Position numbers and translations under genes: made by a program. Shown in pieces: positions 31,593-42,430 of a stretch of DNA of 43,545 nucleotides (position 1 is its first letter; every line of letters begins with the position of its first letter). Origin of the DNA: Euprymna scolopes (Eukaryota; Mollusca; Cephalopoda; Sepiida; Sepiolidae); NCBI GenBank assembly GCA_024364805.1, contig CM044518.1, positions 76,379,850 through 76,423,394 on the forward strand, given 5' to 3'. Under the pieces are notes generated by a model. It was given only the letters and a program-made list of their open reading frames with translations, did not search any database and was not told the DNA's origin.

Positions 31593-32215
31593 TCTATAAA
31601 TTCGATTTTGTGTGCGTGTGTGTGTTGATAGTCATATTAAAACCTTCTTTTCTATCAGTATTTATTTGCTTTCCCACCAAAGCAAAATGTGGCACGAGGT
31701 CGTTTTTAATGTGGGCTTAAACCAGCTCCCCGAAAAAAAAGGCAAAAGGGGCACTCTGGTTGGGACCAAAAATATTAATTGTCCCAGTAGACCGAGACAA
31801 ATTACCTTAAGTGCAGCATCCGCAGAACATATACTACACTTTGATCCCGGCCCGAAGGCCAAGGAGAACAGTTTATTCATGGTATTTATCAGCTCCCCTA
31901 AAACAAGGGTAAAAAGGGGGAACTCTGGCAGTATAAAAAAAAAATAGTAATTGTCTCAGTATGAAGGGTCCCCCCTTCATTGATCAAAGACCAATTAACT
32001 CATGTGCAGGATCTGCAGAACAGATACCACACCCTGATCCCGGTCCGAAGACCAGAAACAACAGTTTATTTAGTGTTTGGCCCCGGCCCTGGCATTATCT
32101 ACTGCCAGAGACTCATTTGGGGTCCAAAGCACTTAGGCATGAAGCCGGTAGGGGGAAGTTGGTGTCAAGTGTCCTGCTAAACAAAGAGCTAGGTCTTTGA
32201 GAAGATTTTATTAGG
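31593..32215 (+). mobile_element. 5' part of another Helitron-like unit with a 167-bp internal tandem repeat
   Basis: Starts TCTATAAATTCGATTTTGTG only four bases after the CTAG of the preceding unit and resembles the start at 26286, including ATATTAAAMCCTT. Inside, a 167-bp unit occurs twice, from 31724 and 31891 (shared AGCTCCCC, AAAAGGGG, AACTCTGG, AATTGTCYCAG, GATCCCGG, CAGTTTATT). A 3' hairpin-CTAG was not found before 32.8 kb, so it may be truncated. Four plus-strand frames over it have no protein signal. Confidence 0.5.
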
Positions 32216-32784
32216 TTCCCTACACTAAGACACTACCACATTCTTACCACTTAAAATCTCCCCAGCGTATTAGTCGGCTTTATATACAATCTGAAAAAAA
32301 TGGATATTTACATGTTAACAAAACAAAAATTATATATACAAACGGAAAGGATTTTTTTTCAATGAAGGATGAGATGAGAGTGAGGGGGGGAACTAAGATA
32401 CACCCCAAAAGAAAGGAAAATTATGCAACTAAATTAAATGCCTATGGGGGCGGGTTAGTAAGTGAATATGGAACGCCCACTGTCTTCTGGCTCCGAAGTT
32501 CAGAAACATGAAAATGAAAGAAGTGACGTCAGGGTCTTAGATTAATCATCTAGATGTGAAAAGCATTGAAATCAAGTATGTGCTCACAAAAATTAAAAAG
32601 GGTTACTTTGAGGTATACTTAATGACCGATCTAAATTAATGAACGTCAGTCGGGACTTTTGTGCATGTCTGTGTGCGAGAGAGAAATTTTAATGGCAAAA
32701 ACATTTCAATCATTTAATCAAAAGCGTGACACACGTAGGTAGGTAGGCAGTACACTATTGATATTTACATCACTGTCGTGTTTG
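32216..32784. other. Unassigned intergenic DNA
   Basis: No recognisable gene. A G-run near 32383-32389 and short TAGG repeats near 32737-32747. Confidence 0.45.
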
Positions 32785-32979
32785 ATTAGTGCAAGATTCA
32801 ACGCTCTGATCCCCATCTGGCATCAATTGAAATGAAAAGCTCTTATCTTAGGGAGGCTTCATGTTTTGACAAGCTTCTGGGCTTGACCTTTACTCCTAAC
32901 CTGAAATGGAACATTTGCATCAAATCTGTTGCCAAAGCCACTGGAAAAATGGTGGGAGTAGATATCTCATTGCTGATGC
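32785..32979 (+). pseudogene. Jockey/CR1-group LINE scrap, plus orientation (copy 4)
   Basis: Encodes QRSDPHLASIEMKSSYLREA, SCFDKLLGLTFTPNLKWN, ICIKSVAKATGKMVG, colinear with the region after YADD in copies 2 and 3. About 16 bp are missing after KMVG, then the copy resumes (GTAGATATCTCATTGCTGAT) and stops at about 32979, beside the LTR-like repeat at 32998. It points opposite to copy 3, so it is a separate insertion, truncated at both ends. Confidence 0.85.
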
Positions 32980-33389
32980 GAAAAAGAAAAACCCAACTGG
33001 GACTCGATTCTCAGCGACACTCTCCGGTCTAACCAGGTTCCATCCGGTTCTCGAGCACTCAAGGCACAACTCTCCCAAACATCTTAACTTCCTGCCTTAT
33101 ATTATCTCATTTATACAAATTAATGCGCATTCGAATCTGCTAATTCGTCGCCTTCGTCTTCCATCGCTCGGGTTTTGAGTTTGCAGATGCAGCCCACCTC
33201 CGTGATTGCAGTCACATTCAATTTTCACTACACGCCCCCCCCCCCGATCTCATGATCATAAACTGGGTAGTGAAGTAGTATCCGTCTCTGCTAGACACAG
33301 CTAGCGCTCTCTACACTCCGACAAAGACTACTTAGCAAAATGGGACTACACGGCTACACACAGAAATTAATTTTTAAATTTCTCATTTA

Positions 33390-33625
33390 AAAACGACTTT
33401 AATTGTATTCGCACCCAAATAACTATCGTTCAAAGACGACACCTTTTTTCTCGTTTTCAGCACGACACGATTTCATGTTAAATTCTGTATTTAAAAATAA
33501 CTTAAATAGATACACGTCGTCCGAATCGTAGTTTAAGTTCTTTTACCAGCGATGACTTTTTCAAACAATAAAATCCGACTCGAATTGTATTTTCATTCAA
33601 AATTAAAGTCGTTTAAAAACGACAC
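33390..33625. repeat. Left half of a ~180-bp satellite array
   Basis: Words GTTTAAAAACGACAC, CAGCACGACACGATTTCATG, GCGATGACTTTTTCAAACAA and AAAATCCGACTCGAATTG recur on the other side of LINE copy 3. About 1.3 units are present here. Confidence 0.75.
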
Positions 33626-35766
33626 TTTTTTTTTACATAGGCATCACCACATTATCAAGGTCCAGATGCCACTCAAGGATAAGGGTTAAAGAGTGTACAG
33701 TAGAAATTGGACAATATAGTAATCATTAGTAATGAAAATTTGGTAAATTTGATAACTTATATGGAACGGCTCATCAAGAACTTATTTACTTTAGACTTGA
33801 ACACAACCATATTGTAGTCAGCCGGAAAGCAGGAAAACGGAAGACAATTCCACAGGCGTGCAGTTCTAAGAAAGAAGCTTTGTTCATGGAATCTACGTTT
33901 AGGTTTAGGCACAGATAAAGAGTGGAGGAAATTATTGATAGTGTTTACAGCTAGACGAGTGTTTCTTGTGAAAGTTTGGCGAGGGTGACCATAGATTGAA
34001 GCTCAGTCGAACACTTTCCATGAAAATAACGATACATCAGAGACAATCTCGCAACATCTCTTCTGTGAGATAGAGGTTGCAAGGAGGAGAAAAGGACATC
34101 TCCTACGAGGCTACGAAGTCTATTTTGAACTCTATCAAGGCAGGCCAAGCCCTTTCTAGCAGCTCCTGCCCAGATGTGGCAACAGTATTCCATCATTGGA
34201 CGTACCTGGCTCTTATATAGATAGAGAATAGCATCAGCAGTGAGATATCTACCGGATCGATAGAAAGATCCCACCATTTTTCCAGCGGCCTTGGCAACAG
34301 ATTTGATGTACGTGTTCCATTTAAGATCAGGAGTAATGGTCAAGCCCAGAAGCTTGTCAAAACTTGAGGCCTCCTGAAGACGAGAGCCATTCATTTCAAT
34401 TGATGCCAAATGTGGATTAGAATGTTGATGATGTAAAGAGAGAAGCTTGGTTTTAGATGCATTAAAAGTAACCAGCCACTCCTTTCCCCATTGTACTACG
34501 TGCTCAAGATCAGAGGAGAGAGAATTGGAGAGAACTTGGTCGTTTACTGTCTTAGATGTGCTACCATAAATGGTAGTCTCGTCAGCATAAATGTCTACAA
34601 ATGATGTAAGGATATGATTTGGAAGATCATTAATGTAGATCAGGAAAAGAGTTGGGCCCAGGATGGATCCCTGATGGACACCGGCATTAATACTGTGAGC
34701 TTCTGATTTTTGCCCCTCAACTACTACTCTTATGAACCTATCAGAAAGAAATGATTTAATAATTGAGAAGACATTTCCAGCTATACCATAGCTAGCGATC
34801 TTATGAAGTAAACCTTTATGCCATACCCTATCAAAGGCTTTAGATATGTCAAGAGCAATTGCCCTAGAAAGATTGCCACCGTCGAGAGATTTGCTAATCC
34901 TATGCGATATAACTGTAAGGACATCTGCTGTAGATCTAGCAGAACGGAAACCATATTGAGTGTCACTAAGAAGGTTATTTTTGTTGAGATGGTTGATTAC
35001 TTCTGTATTCAACAGATTCTAGCAACTTACTCATGACGCACAGGAGACTTATTGGCCTGTACTGAGAGGGGGATGAGCGATCACCTGAATTCTTAAATAC
35101 AGGGCATACTGATGAGATTTTCCAGGGAGATGGGAAACTATTCTCCTTAAGACAACGTTTAAACAGTTTTGTAAGTATGGGCGCTAGTTCAGGTTGAAGT
35201 TTTTTGAGTACTCTAATTGGAATACCGTCAGGGCCAGTTGCTTTACTAGAATCAAGGTTTTTGATTAGCTTCGCAACATCACGTACAGATATACGTATAT
35301 CACATAGCGTGTTTTCTGATACAGGAGGAAATATTGGGGGTTGGCGGTCTTGGTCGCAAAGGGTAGAATTAGCTGCAAAGTTCTTGACAAAGAGTTTGGC
35401 TTTGTCTGATGCTGACGAGATTACCTCAGGTCCATTGATAATAGTTGGGATGGAGCACACGCTTCTGTTCAGGATTCTGTTTGCTATTTGCCAAAACTGG
35501 TGGGAACCAAGCCGCTGCTCAGCTACTTTGTACTTAACAGATTGAGCATACAACTCTCTTGCGTTCCTTATTACTTTCTTACAATGGTTGCTGGCAGTCC
35601 TGAAAACGGCTTTAGTTTCCATACATCTATTACGTTTGAAGCAGTAGAAAAAGTGATTTCTGTGCGCAATGGCAGCAGCACATTCTGGAGAGAACCATGG
35701 CTGGCTGTTAGGTTTTTGCTGAAACTTTTTAGAGGGTATGAAATGGTCAATACCTACAATTAACAA
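33626..35766 (-). pseudogene. Jockey/CR1-group LINE, best-preserved copy 3, 5'-truncated
   Basis: ORF2 without its endonuclease. Minus strand: NSQPWFSPECAAA, KLIKNLDSSKATGPDGIP, SSPSQYRPISLLCVMSKLLE, LLSDTQYGFRSARSTAD, ALDISKAFDRVWHKGLLH (motif A), SINAGVHQGSILGPTLF, FVDIYADETTIY, TFNASKTKLLSLHHQ, LKWNTYIKSVAKAAGKMVG, MEYCCHIWAGA, LDRVQNRLRSLVG, and after a frame change NTRLAVNTINNFLHSLSV and RTARLWNCLPFSCF, with a stop at 33758-33760. Two frameshifts: 2 bp lost near 35005 compared with copy 2, and about 1 bp near 33965. The active-site YADD is YADE, a loss likely to kill activity. The 3' UTR ends ATGCCTATGT plus nine A. It was inserted into the satellite array. Confidence 0.9.
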
Positions 35767-36300
35767 TTTTTACACAACAGGACTTCATTTTAAATTCCTC
35801 GTTGAAAAGCGAATTCAATGCATACAAGTTATTCGAACCGCATCTCAAGTTCTTTTTACAGCGATGACTTTTTTTTCAAACAATACAATCCGACTAGAAC
35901 TGAACTTTCAGAAAATAAATCCATCGTTTAAAAACGACACCCTTCTCCCTTGTCAGCACAACAGGGTTTCATTTTAAATTCCGCATTGAAATAAGGTTTC
36001 TATACATACAAGTCATTCGAATCGCATTTCAAGTTCTTTTAACAACGATGACTTTTTTCAAACACAATAAAATCTGAATCGAATTAAAAAAAAAATTCTT
36101 TGTAACACAACAGGATCTCATTTTAAATTCCTCGGTGAAAAACGAATTTAAATGTTCTGTAAACAGCGACTTTTTTTTTCAAATATAAGCGAATTTCATT
36201 TCAAATGTTCTTTTGACGACGATAGTTAAAGAAATCCAACGAACCCCACTGGGAATTACAAACAAAAAGACAAAAAAAGTCCGACTTACTTAATATCTTC
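35767..36300. repeat. Right half of the ~180-bp satellite array, about three units
   Basis: Units marked by CAACAGG-YTTCATTTTAAATTC at about 35774, 35958 and 36108 (184 and 150 bp apart; the third is internally deleted). Each continues with GAATTCAATGCATACAAGT-like sequence, CAAGTTCTTTT and GCGATGACTTTTTTT. It continues the array interrupted at 33625. Confidence 0.8.
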
Positions 36301-36721
36301 AACCTTCACAGTTTGGCACGACTCATTCAATTCTCTCTTTGACAACGCTTTTCAATTTTCAACGCGACTTTTAATTTTTCAGGTTCGACGCGAAGCATTT
36401 TTAAAATTTCTTATTTCATCTCGGCCGCATTAGTTCCATATTTAACGGCGAAATAGCTCCTAATCGCAAAATAAAAAAAAGCCTGGGACTCGATTCTAAG
36501 CGACACTCTCCGCTCTAACCAGATTCCATCCGGTTCTCAAGAACTCAACGGCTCGACTTTCCCAAACATTTTAACTCCCGGCCTTATATTATCTCATTTA
36601 TGCAAATTAATGCGCAATTGAACCCGCTGATTCGTCGCCTTCTCGTCTTCCATCGCTCGGGTTTCGAGTTCGCACATGCAGCCCACCACCGTGATTGCAG
36701 TCACATTCAATTTTTACTACA

Positions 36722-38395
36722 TGGAAACAAGTAGGTCGTTCCCTAGTGGGAAGTGGGGGACCTAGGGATAATATTTCGAAAACAAATTAGACAGGGATAG
36801 GTGATATAGGAAATGGGCGGCGTGTTCCAAGATAAATTATGTATAAGGGCAACAGACCGGGGACAAAACAAAGGGTGGACTGGGCGTCTTTGGAAGCTCT
36901 CCTAGTGGCGATTAAAAATAAAATCGGGGACAGGATAAACTATCATACTTGCCCTAGTCTAACACCTAATAAAGTATTTCCCATTCGAAGTGGTTACAAC
37001 CTAACTAACCCTACTCTAAAAACTTTGCTCTGGACTTGGTTCCATAGAACCTTAACACCGCCTGACCAATACCACTAGGGTGGGAAAACAAACTTAAACC
37101 TAGCGCCTCGTCGAGTACACAAACTAGTGTTGTGCACCCATCTCCTATCAAAGTCTATGCTATGTAATCTTTTTCAATCGCATCTGATCTTTACTTTAAG
37201 CATCAGCTTTAAATAAGCGACCAGATCCCGATCTGAAACAGATTCAATCGCATAGACAATGTTAAGACGTGTAATCCACGTCACTAACCTAGCTACAGCT
37301 AGGATCACGAGAAACAAGAACCGTTTCTCCCCAGTAAACGGTGGGTCCATGTTGTCAACGACGTACGCCAAATCAAGTGGCACAAAACGCTCGGGGTCGA
37401 TGCGAGCCATTACCTCCCCGACGAACTCCCAGAGCCTCCGAACTCCGCTGCAAAGAAAAAAGGCGTGATCCCTTGTTTCATCCTCGTCCTCCAAGCAGCG
37501 AGGGCAAAAGGGGACGTATTCATCACTCCTGCAGTCCCTGGCAAGCACGCAAAAAAATGGCAGCGCATTCCGGACAAGCCTCCATGTTAAAGAAAATTGT
37601 GAATTATTTAAAAAGCTCCTTGCTGGCACCCAATTCCACTAAGAGAGGACTTCCTCCCTCGACATGTGCAGCCGCTCAACCAGCGAATCTTTTGCAGTAC
37701 CCACCACTAAATCCCGATATAGCCTCCTCCTAGACCGTGCAAGGTCACTGGACCCGGCAATGCCCTAAAGACGGTTCGGCATTCGGAGAGGAGCTGCCGT
37801 TCCCCCACTTGTTTTCTGTGACTTCAGTGGCAGGGGAAGATATGAACTGTGGAAAAGCTTGCTCCACAACTGGTACACAGTGCAATTCCATAAGCAGTGT
37901 ACCACTCAGGAACGTCAATCTTACCGCGAACTTATGACTTAATAAGTCAGGCATTCCTAAACCTCCCTCACTGAGTTTCTGTGTACAGACCTGTCTACGG
38001 ACATACGGATTTCCCCCTTTCCAACGAAGTTTGAAAATTAGTTGCTCTAAAGCCATACAGCGGTCCGCAGGCAGGGGAAGTAATAGTAAGCAGTAAAGCA
38101 TCAGCGAAAAGACATAACTTGTGAACGCTTCCGCACAACCCTTCAGGGATAAGCCCCTGCGAATCCAAGTCCTTACTTACGATTCGACCTTCATCTGTAC
38201 TTCCGCCTAATTTTTCAGCTGGACTCCAGGCCCGAACCACACACTGAGAATCTTTACTGGGCCATCCGTCCAGCCGAACTCACCTGAAGCGAGTTTCCCC
38301 CGTCCAGGCGCCCAACCGCAGGCCAAGAGACTTGCTGCGATTGACTACGGCCCCTGTGACACTTTCATACTCAGTGACCGCCTCCAGTTAGTAAA
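36722..38395 (-). pseudogene. Tx1-clade LINE, 5'-truncated copy A
   Basis: C-terminal half of an APE-type non-LTR ORF2 with its 3' UTR. Minus strand order: AVTEYESVTGAVVNRSKSLG and RLGAWTGETRF (38.39-38.29 kb), WSPAEKLGGSTDEGRI in another frame, LPLPADRCMALEQLIFKLRW and VCTQKLSEGGLGMPDL, RRRLYRDLVVGTAKDS, then a TAG stop where the family has Gln, WNWVPARSFLNNSQFSLTWR, a CPRC...HAFFLC zinc knuckle, FLFLVILAVARLVTWI, LMLKVKIRCD and RWVHNTSLCTRRGARF. The YADD/FADD region and everything upstream are missing. Several frame changes. The 3' UTR (36.72-37.07 kb) matches that of copy B. The element begins directly after the right LTR-like repeat. Confidence 0.85.
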
Positions 38396-39002
38396 ATACA
38401 ATGCTTAATGGACCACTCACCCAAAGAAGGGGTCGCTTCCTAGAGCGAACAAAAAACTCTTGAACTTGGCCAACAAGGGTCAAGTGGGTAAAGCTTTTGC
38501 AAAAGTTACAACCAGTATACTGTCGGAACAGGTACTATTCTTTAATCTTTGTCAAAAGGGCCCTCAGGGAGTGGGTGTTGCAGGGTCTTTGTAACTAAAG
38601 TAAATATGGAGTCTTTGAGGACTTACTCTTGACTGGCAACATTTATCACAATACCTCACTCTCACTGTGGAATCTAGACTAATTAATGAATCCCCAGCGT
38701 TTTTGCAAAAAGAATATATTTACAATTTCTGTGTGTGGTTGTGTATGTGTGTGTATGGGTGCGTGAGTGTGTGTGTGTGTGCATTTTTAAGTGTGTGTAG
38801 GTGTATGCAAAAAAATTTCAATTCATTGGAAAAATAAAAGGAAAAATAAAAGTTCTTTAATTTGGTAACAAAAAGTTCGTGTTGGGGAGTGGGGAAAACA
38901 ACCTAGAAAAAATGTTCAAATAAAATTGCCTAGTGCATTGTAAGTAAGGTCCCTCTCTTAGCTAATCTAAGTAGTTAGATCACTTACTGTTTTCCGGGGC
39001 AC
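38396..39002. other. Spacer between two Tx1-clade copies
   Basis: No gene recognised. It has a TG-rich microsatellite at about 38733-38810 and A-rich sequence near 38827-38850. This DNA separates the 5' truncation point of copy A from the 3' end of copy B. Confidence 0.5.
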
Positions 39003-42000
39003 CGAAAACAAGTGCGGAGATCCCTGGTGGGGATTGAGGTGGATCTTTATCAGGTATTGGGGGAAAATAAATAAAACATAAAAAAAAACAAAAACGGGGT
39101 GGTAAAAGGCGACATCCTAGTAAGGGTTGACCAGGGGTAACAAAACAAAAGAGGGAGGTAGTGGTAGGGTAGCCTCGGAAGGTTCTCTAGTGCTAAAACA
39201 AACAATCAGGGGACGGGATCTCCTTTGTACCACCAGTCAAGAGTCTATTTAATTTTCTATTGCTAACCTAGCGGGATGGGTTCCGTAGGTACAGTACCGC
39301 GTGTGCCATGCCTATAGTGGTAACACGAATTCAAACTTGGCGCCTCGTCGAATGCACAAGCTAGTGTTATGTACCCATGATTACCATTCTTACTACTACT
39401 AGGATTGCAAGAAAAAACATTCTTTTATCCCTAGGCACCGGCGGATCAATGTTCCCCACAAAATATGACTCATCGAGTTCAAACAGGCGCTTGGCATCGA
39501 TGCGAATCATTACCTCGTTGACGTATTCTAGGAGGATCTTAAGCCTGCTGCAGCGGAAAATGCATGACCGACCGTTTTCATCATGCCTTCGTCGCAGCGC
39601 AGGCAATAAACCCGGGTTTCTTCTTTGTACATGTTGAGTTCGTCAAAGAGGGGCAGTGAGGTCCGGACAAGTCGCCAGGTGAGGGAAATTCCAAGTTTGT
39701 AACGACATCCCCCTACCCGCTTCGCTAGCGGTTCACTTGTCCTACGCCCCACTAGCTCCCGATAAAGCCTGTTCCTAGACCCTTCGAGGACACTGGTCCT
39801 CGACAACGTTCTAAGTGCGGACCGTCATTCGGCGTAGAATTTTTGTTCCCCCTCGGTCTCCGCCAAGCTGCAATCGAGAGATCAGATATGAGATTGGAAA
39901 ACGAGCTTCCAACCGCAGTGACCCATGGAACGTCTCGTACAGCGAACGGTTCTGGAAGGCAAACCTTTCTACGTGCTTGTGACACAGGAGTTTGGGACTG
40001 CCCGATCCTTCGCTCGGATTTCGAACACAGACCTCTCTGCAAACATAATGCTTACCCTCGTTCCACAAGAGTGAGTCGAGGTGCTCCTGTAAACTGATTC
40101 GTCGTTCTGCATGAAGGGGAAATACAGACAGACGGTAAAGGAAAGACATATCTAGCACACGCGTCCGCCCGACCCTTCAAGGACAATTTCCTTCGAATCC
40201 AAGTCTTGACAGAAGATTCGACCTTGGTCTCTACTTTCGACCAGTTTTTCTTCAGTTGGAAACCCAGTCCGAACCACACACCGACGATCCGGACTGGGCC
40301 GTCGGTCCAACTGAAGATGCCCGGAAGCGAATTTACTCCGGTCCAAACACCCAACCTTAGACCCACCGACTTACTGCGATTAAAGACGGCCCCTGTAACT
40401 TCTATATCGAGCGCGCACCTCGGTGACCGCTTGTATGTCCGTGGTGCAAGGCATGAACACGTGACGTCATCAGCGAACGTGGAAACCCTGGCTCGTGTGC
40501 CTCTAGGGAGAGCTATCCCACGCAGGACTGGTGTAGTCGCCTCGTCCCTTAACTTGCGAAGGTGGGTTTCCAGCGCCAGGACGTACAAAAGAGGCGACAG
40601 CGGAAACCCTGTCGCACCGATCGAGAGATGGCGAATGACTCCGACAGCTTACAGTTGATCTGAACCGCCACCGTCGGCCTGTCATACAGTACAAAGATCC
40701 ACTTGCGGAAATCCGGATTAAAACCGGCTGCCTCTAGCACAGATCCCAGGAACCGATCCAAACTGATCAGTGCGGCCTCGGCGTCGTCTTCTGTCCCCTC
40801 TATGATCAAATGGAGATTGTCCTGAATCGATCTCCCCTTTTACAGCATAGCTCTGGTCTGGTTTGATCGTCAGGGATGACAACTTGCAAACGATTCGCAA
40901 GAACCTTGGCTAAAATCTTTAACTCTGTGTTCAGCAGAATCAAGGATCTGAAATCATCGAAATTTCCTCCCTACCATGCCGTTGACCTTTCCTCAGCAAT
41001 GTGGTCACCTGCCCTGAACAAACCAATGGTTGAACATATCCTTCAGAATAAGGACCAACATGGGCGACAACCTCGAGTAGAATTCGTAGGGTAGACCATT
41101 TTTTTTTTTTGCAGCCGACCTGCTACAACGCAGTAATGACTTAACTTTCCGTGACAAGACCATCACAGCTAGCCGCTTGAGCCGCCATTAGGCGGACCGA
41201 ATCGGCCAAATAGCTGCCAACCTCTTTGACCCTGAGTCTGGGTAGTTGGCTGAAGCGCTCCGATAGATGCTCCCGAAACCCTTCGCAAATCTCCTGCGTC
41301 GAAATGAGGGCGTGCCTTTCCAGGTTATTTACTTTTCGAATGTACCCGTCCGAGCCGCGCCTTAGAGCAACCTTACGCTCAACAGCGTCGATGTTAACAG
41401 CCTCGTTCGAGACTTTCATTAACCTAGCCCTAACTCTTGGCCCTCGTACCGCTCGCTAGCCAAGCGGTTGAGGCCTTGTTTAGCTAGCGCTATCTCTAGG
41501 AGGTCCCCCTCAACCGCCCGGGTCAGCCTATTCTCTATAGCCTTCTTGATCTTGGCCTTATCTAGCGCGAGGCGTTGGCTGTACTGGACCGAGACTAACC
41601 CACCACTTACTCCCGGTAACTGCCCTCACTAATGCCCGCTGGATTAACTCTGAAACCTTCAACTGGCAGTCCTCCAGCTCCAACAAGGTGCAGTTGAACT
41701 TCCAGTATCTGGCCAGTTTAAGCTCAAGTTCAAACGGGCCATAACTAGTTTATGGTCCGAGTGTCCTAAAAGGTGGGGCAAGATAGGAAGTCTACATCGC
41801 CTCTTCTAACTAACATCCGATTCAAGTAAGTACTTGGATGGTAAGGCATACTGAGATACTACGTCCACATCTCCCACCCCGGGTGATCCAGGGGAAATCT
41901 GTCGACCGGGTCGAACGAAGCCATCAGATCAGACAGAGTGCTGTCACACAACACCGACCTGCTAGTCGCCCCGACCTTATCTATCTTGGGATCAAGGATG

Positions 42001-42430
42001 GCATTCCAATCACCCATTAAGACTACCCTCTCTGGATCATCTAGAAAACCCTCCAACCGTCGAAAGAAGGAAGCCCTCTTCACAGCGGAACTAGGCGTAT
42101 AAACAGCGACTATCCGAAACACACTGCTATTAACGGCAACATCGACGACAATCGCCCGCTCGTCCTCGTTCATGTGAACCACATTCACCGACGCTGATAG
42201 GGGGCAATTTACTAGCAAGGCAATTCCACGACTATAAGTATTACCATATGCTGAGTAAACATCGTAGTCGCTCACCAGTACCTGACAATCTCCGTCACAA
42301 ATAAAGTGGGTCTCCTGTATAGCATAATATCTACGTTGAGGGACACCAGATCTCTCAGCACGCGCGAGGCTTTGCTTCGACATCTGATGCCCCTCACATT
42401 AAAAGTAGCCAAGTTTAAATAAATGATCAC
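39003..42430 (-). pseudogene. Tx1-clade LINE, near-full-length ORF2 copy B, broken
   Basis: Minus strand order: LATFNVRGIRCRSKASRVLR (start of AP endonuclease), CDGDCQVLVSDYDVYSAYGN, MGDWNAILDPKIDKVG (endonuclease motif, about 41988-42016), SDHKLVMARLNL, linker ALISTQEICEGFREH, LILLNTELKILAKVLANRLQ, IIEGTEDDAEAALISLDRFL, GFNPDFRKWI, ISRSVRQG, then STFADDVT (RT motif C intact, about 40467-40478), GVWFGLGFQLKKNWSKVETK, LSLKGRADACARYVFPL, FLYRLSVFPLHAERRI, SRNRLYRELVGRR, YCLRC...GHAF, then RMFFLAILVVVRMVI. The RT motif A segment (KAFDRV type) is deleted in frame at about 40757. About 120 bp near the C-terminus, present in copy A, are missing at 39380. Many frame changes. The 3' UTR matches copy A. 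Confidence 0.85.

Larger units (their letters stand above)
32998..36721. mobile_element. LTR-like terminal-repeat element, fossil, with satellite interior and nested LINE
   Basis: Direct repeats at 32998-33232 and 36484-36721 (235 and 238 bp) both start TGGGACTCGATTCT and end CACTACA or TACTACA, so each has TG...CA ends. They share CCATCCGGTTCTC, CCTTATATTATCTCATTTAT and GCAGTCACATTCAATTTT. The interior has no gag or pol signal. It consists of a short unique part, ~180-bp satellite units and LINE copy 3, which was inserted later. No matching short duplication is visible at the outer flanks. It would be a non-autonomous, broken, old element, but the repeats could also come from a segmental duplication. 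Confidence 0.5.

Noticed and set aside
37341-37733. 130-codon plus-strand frame
   Set aside because: Antisense of the Tx1 C-terminal zinc-knuckle region.
40206-40658. 150-codon plus-strand frame
   Set aside because: Antisense of the Tx1 reverse transcriptase, which is identified by FADD and flanking motifs on the minus strand.
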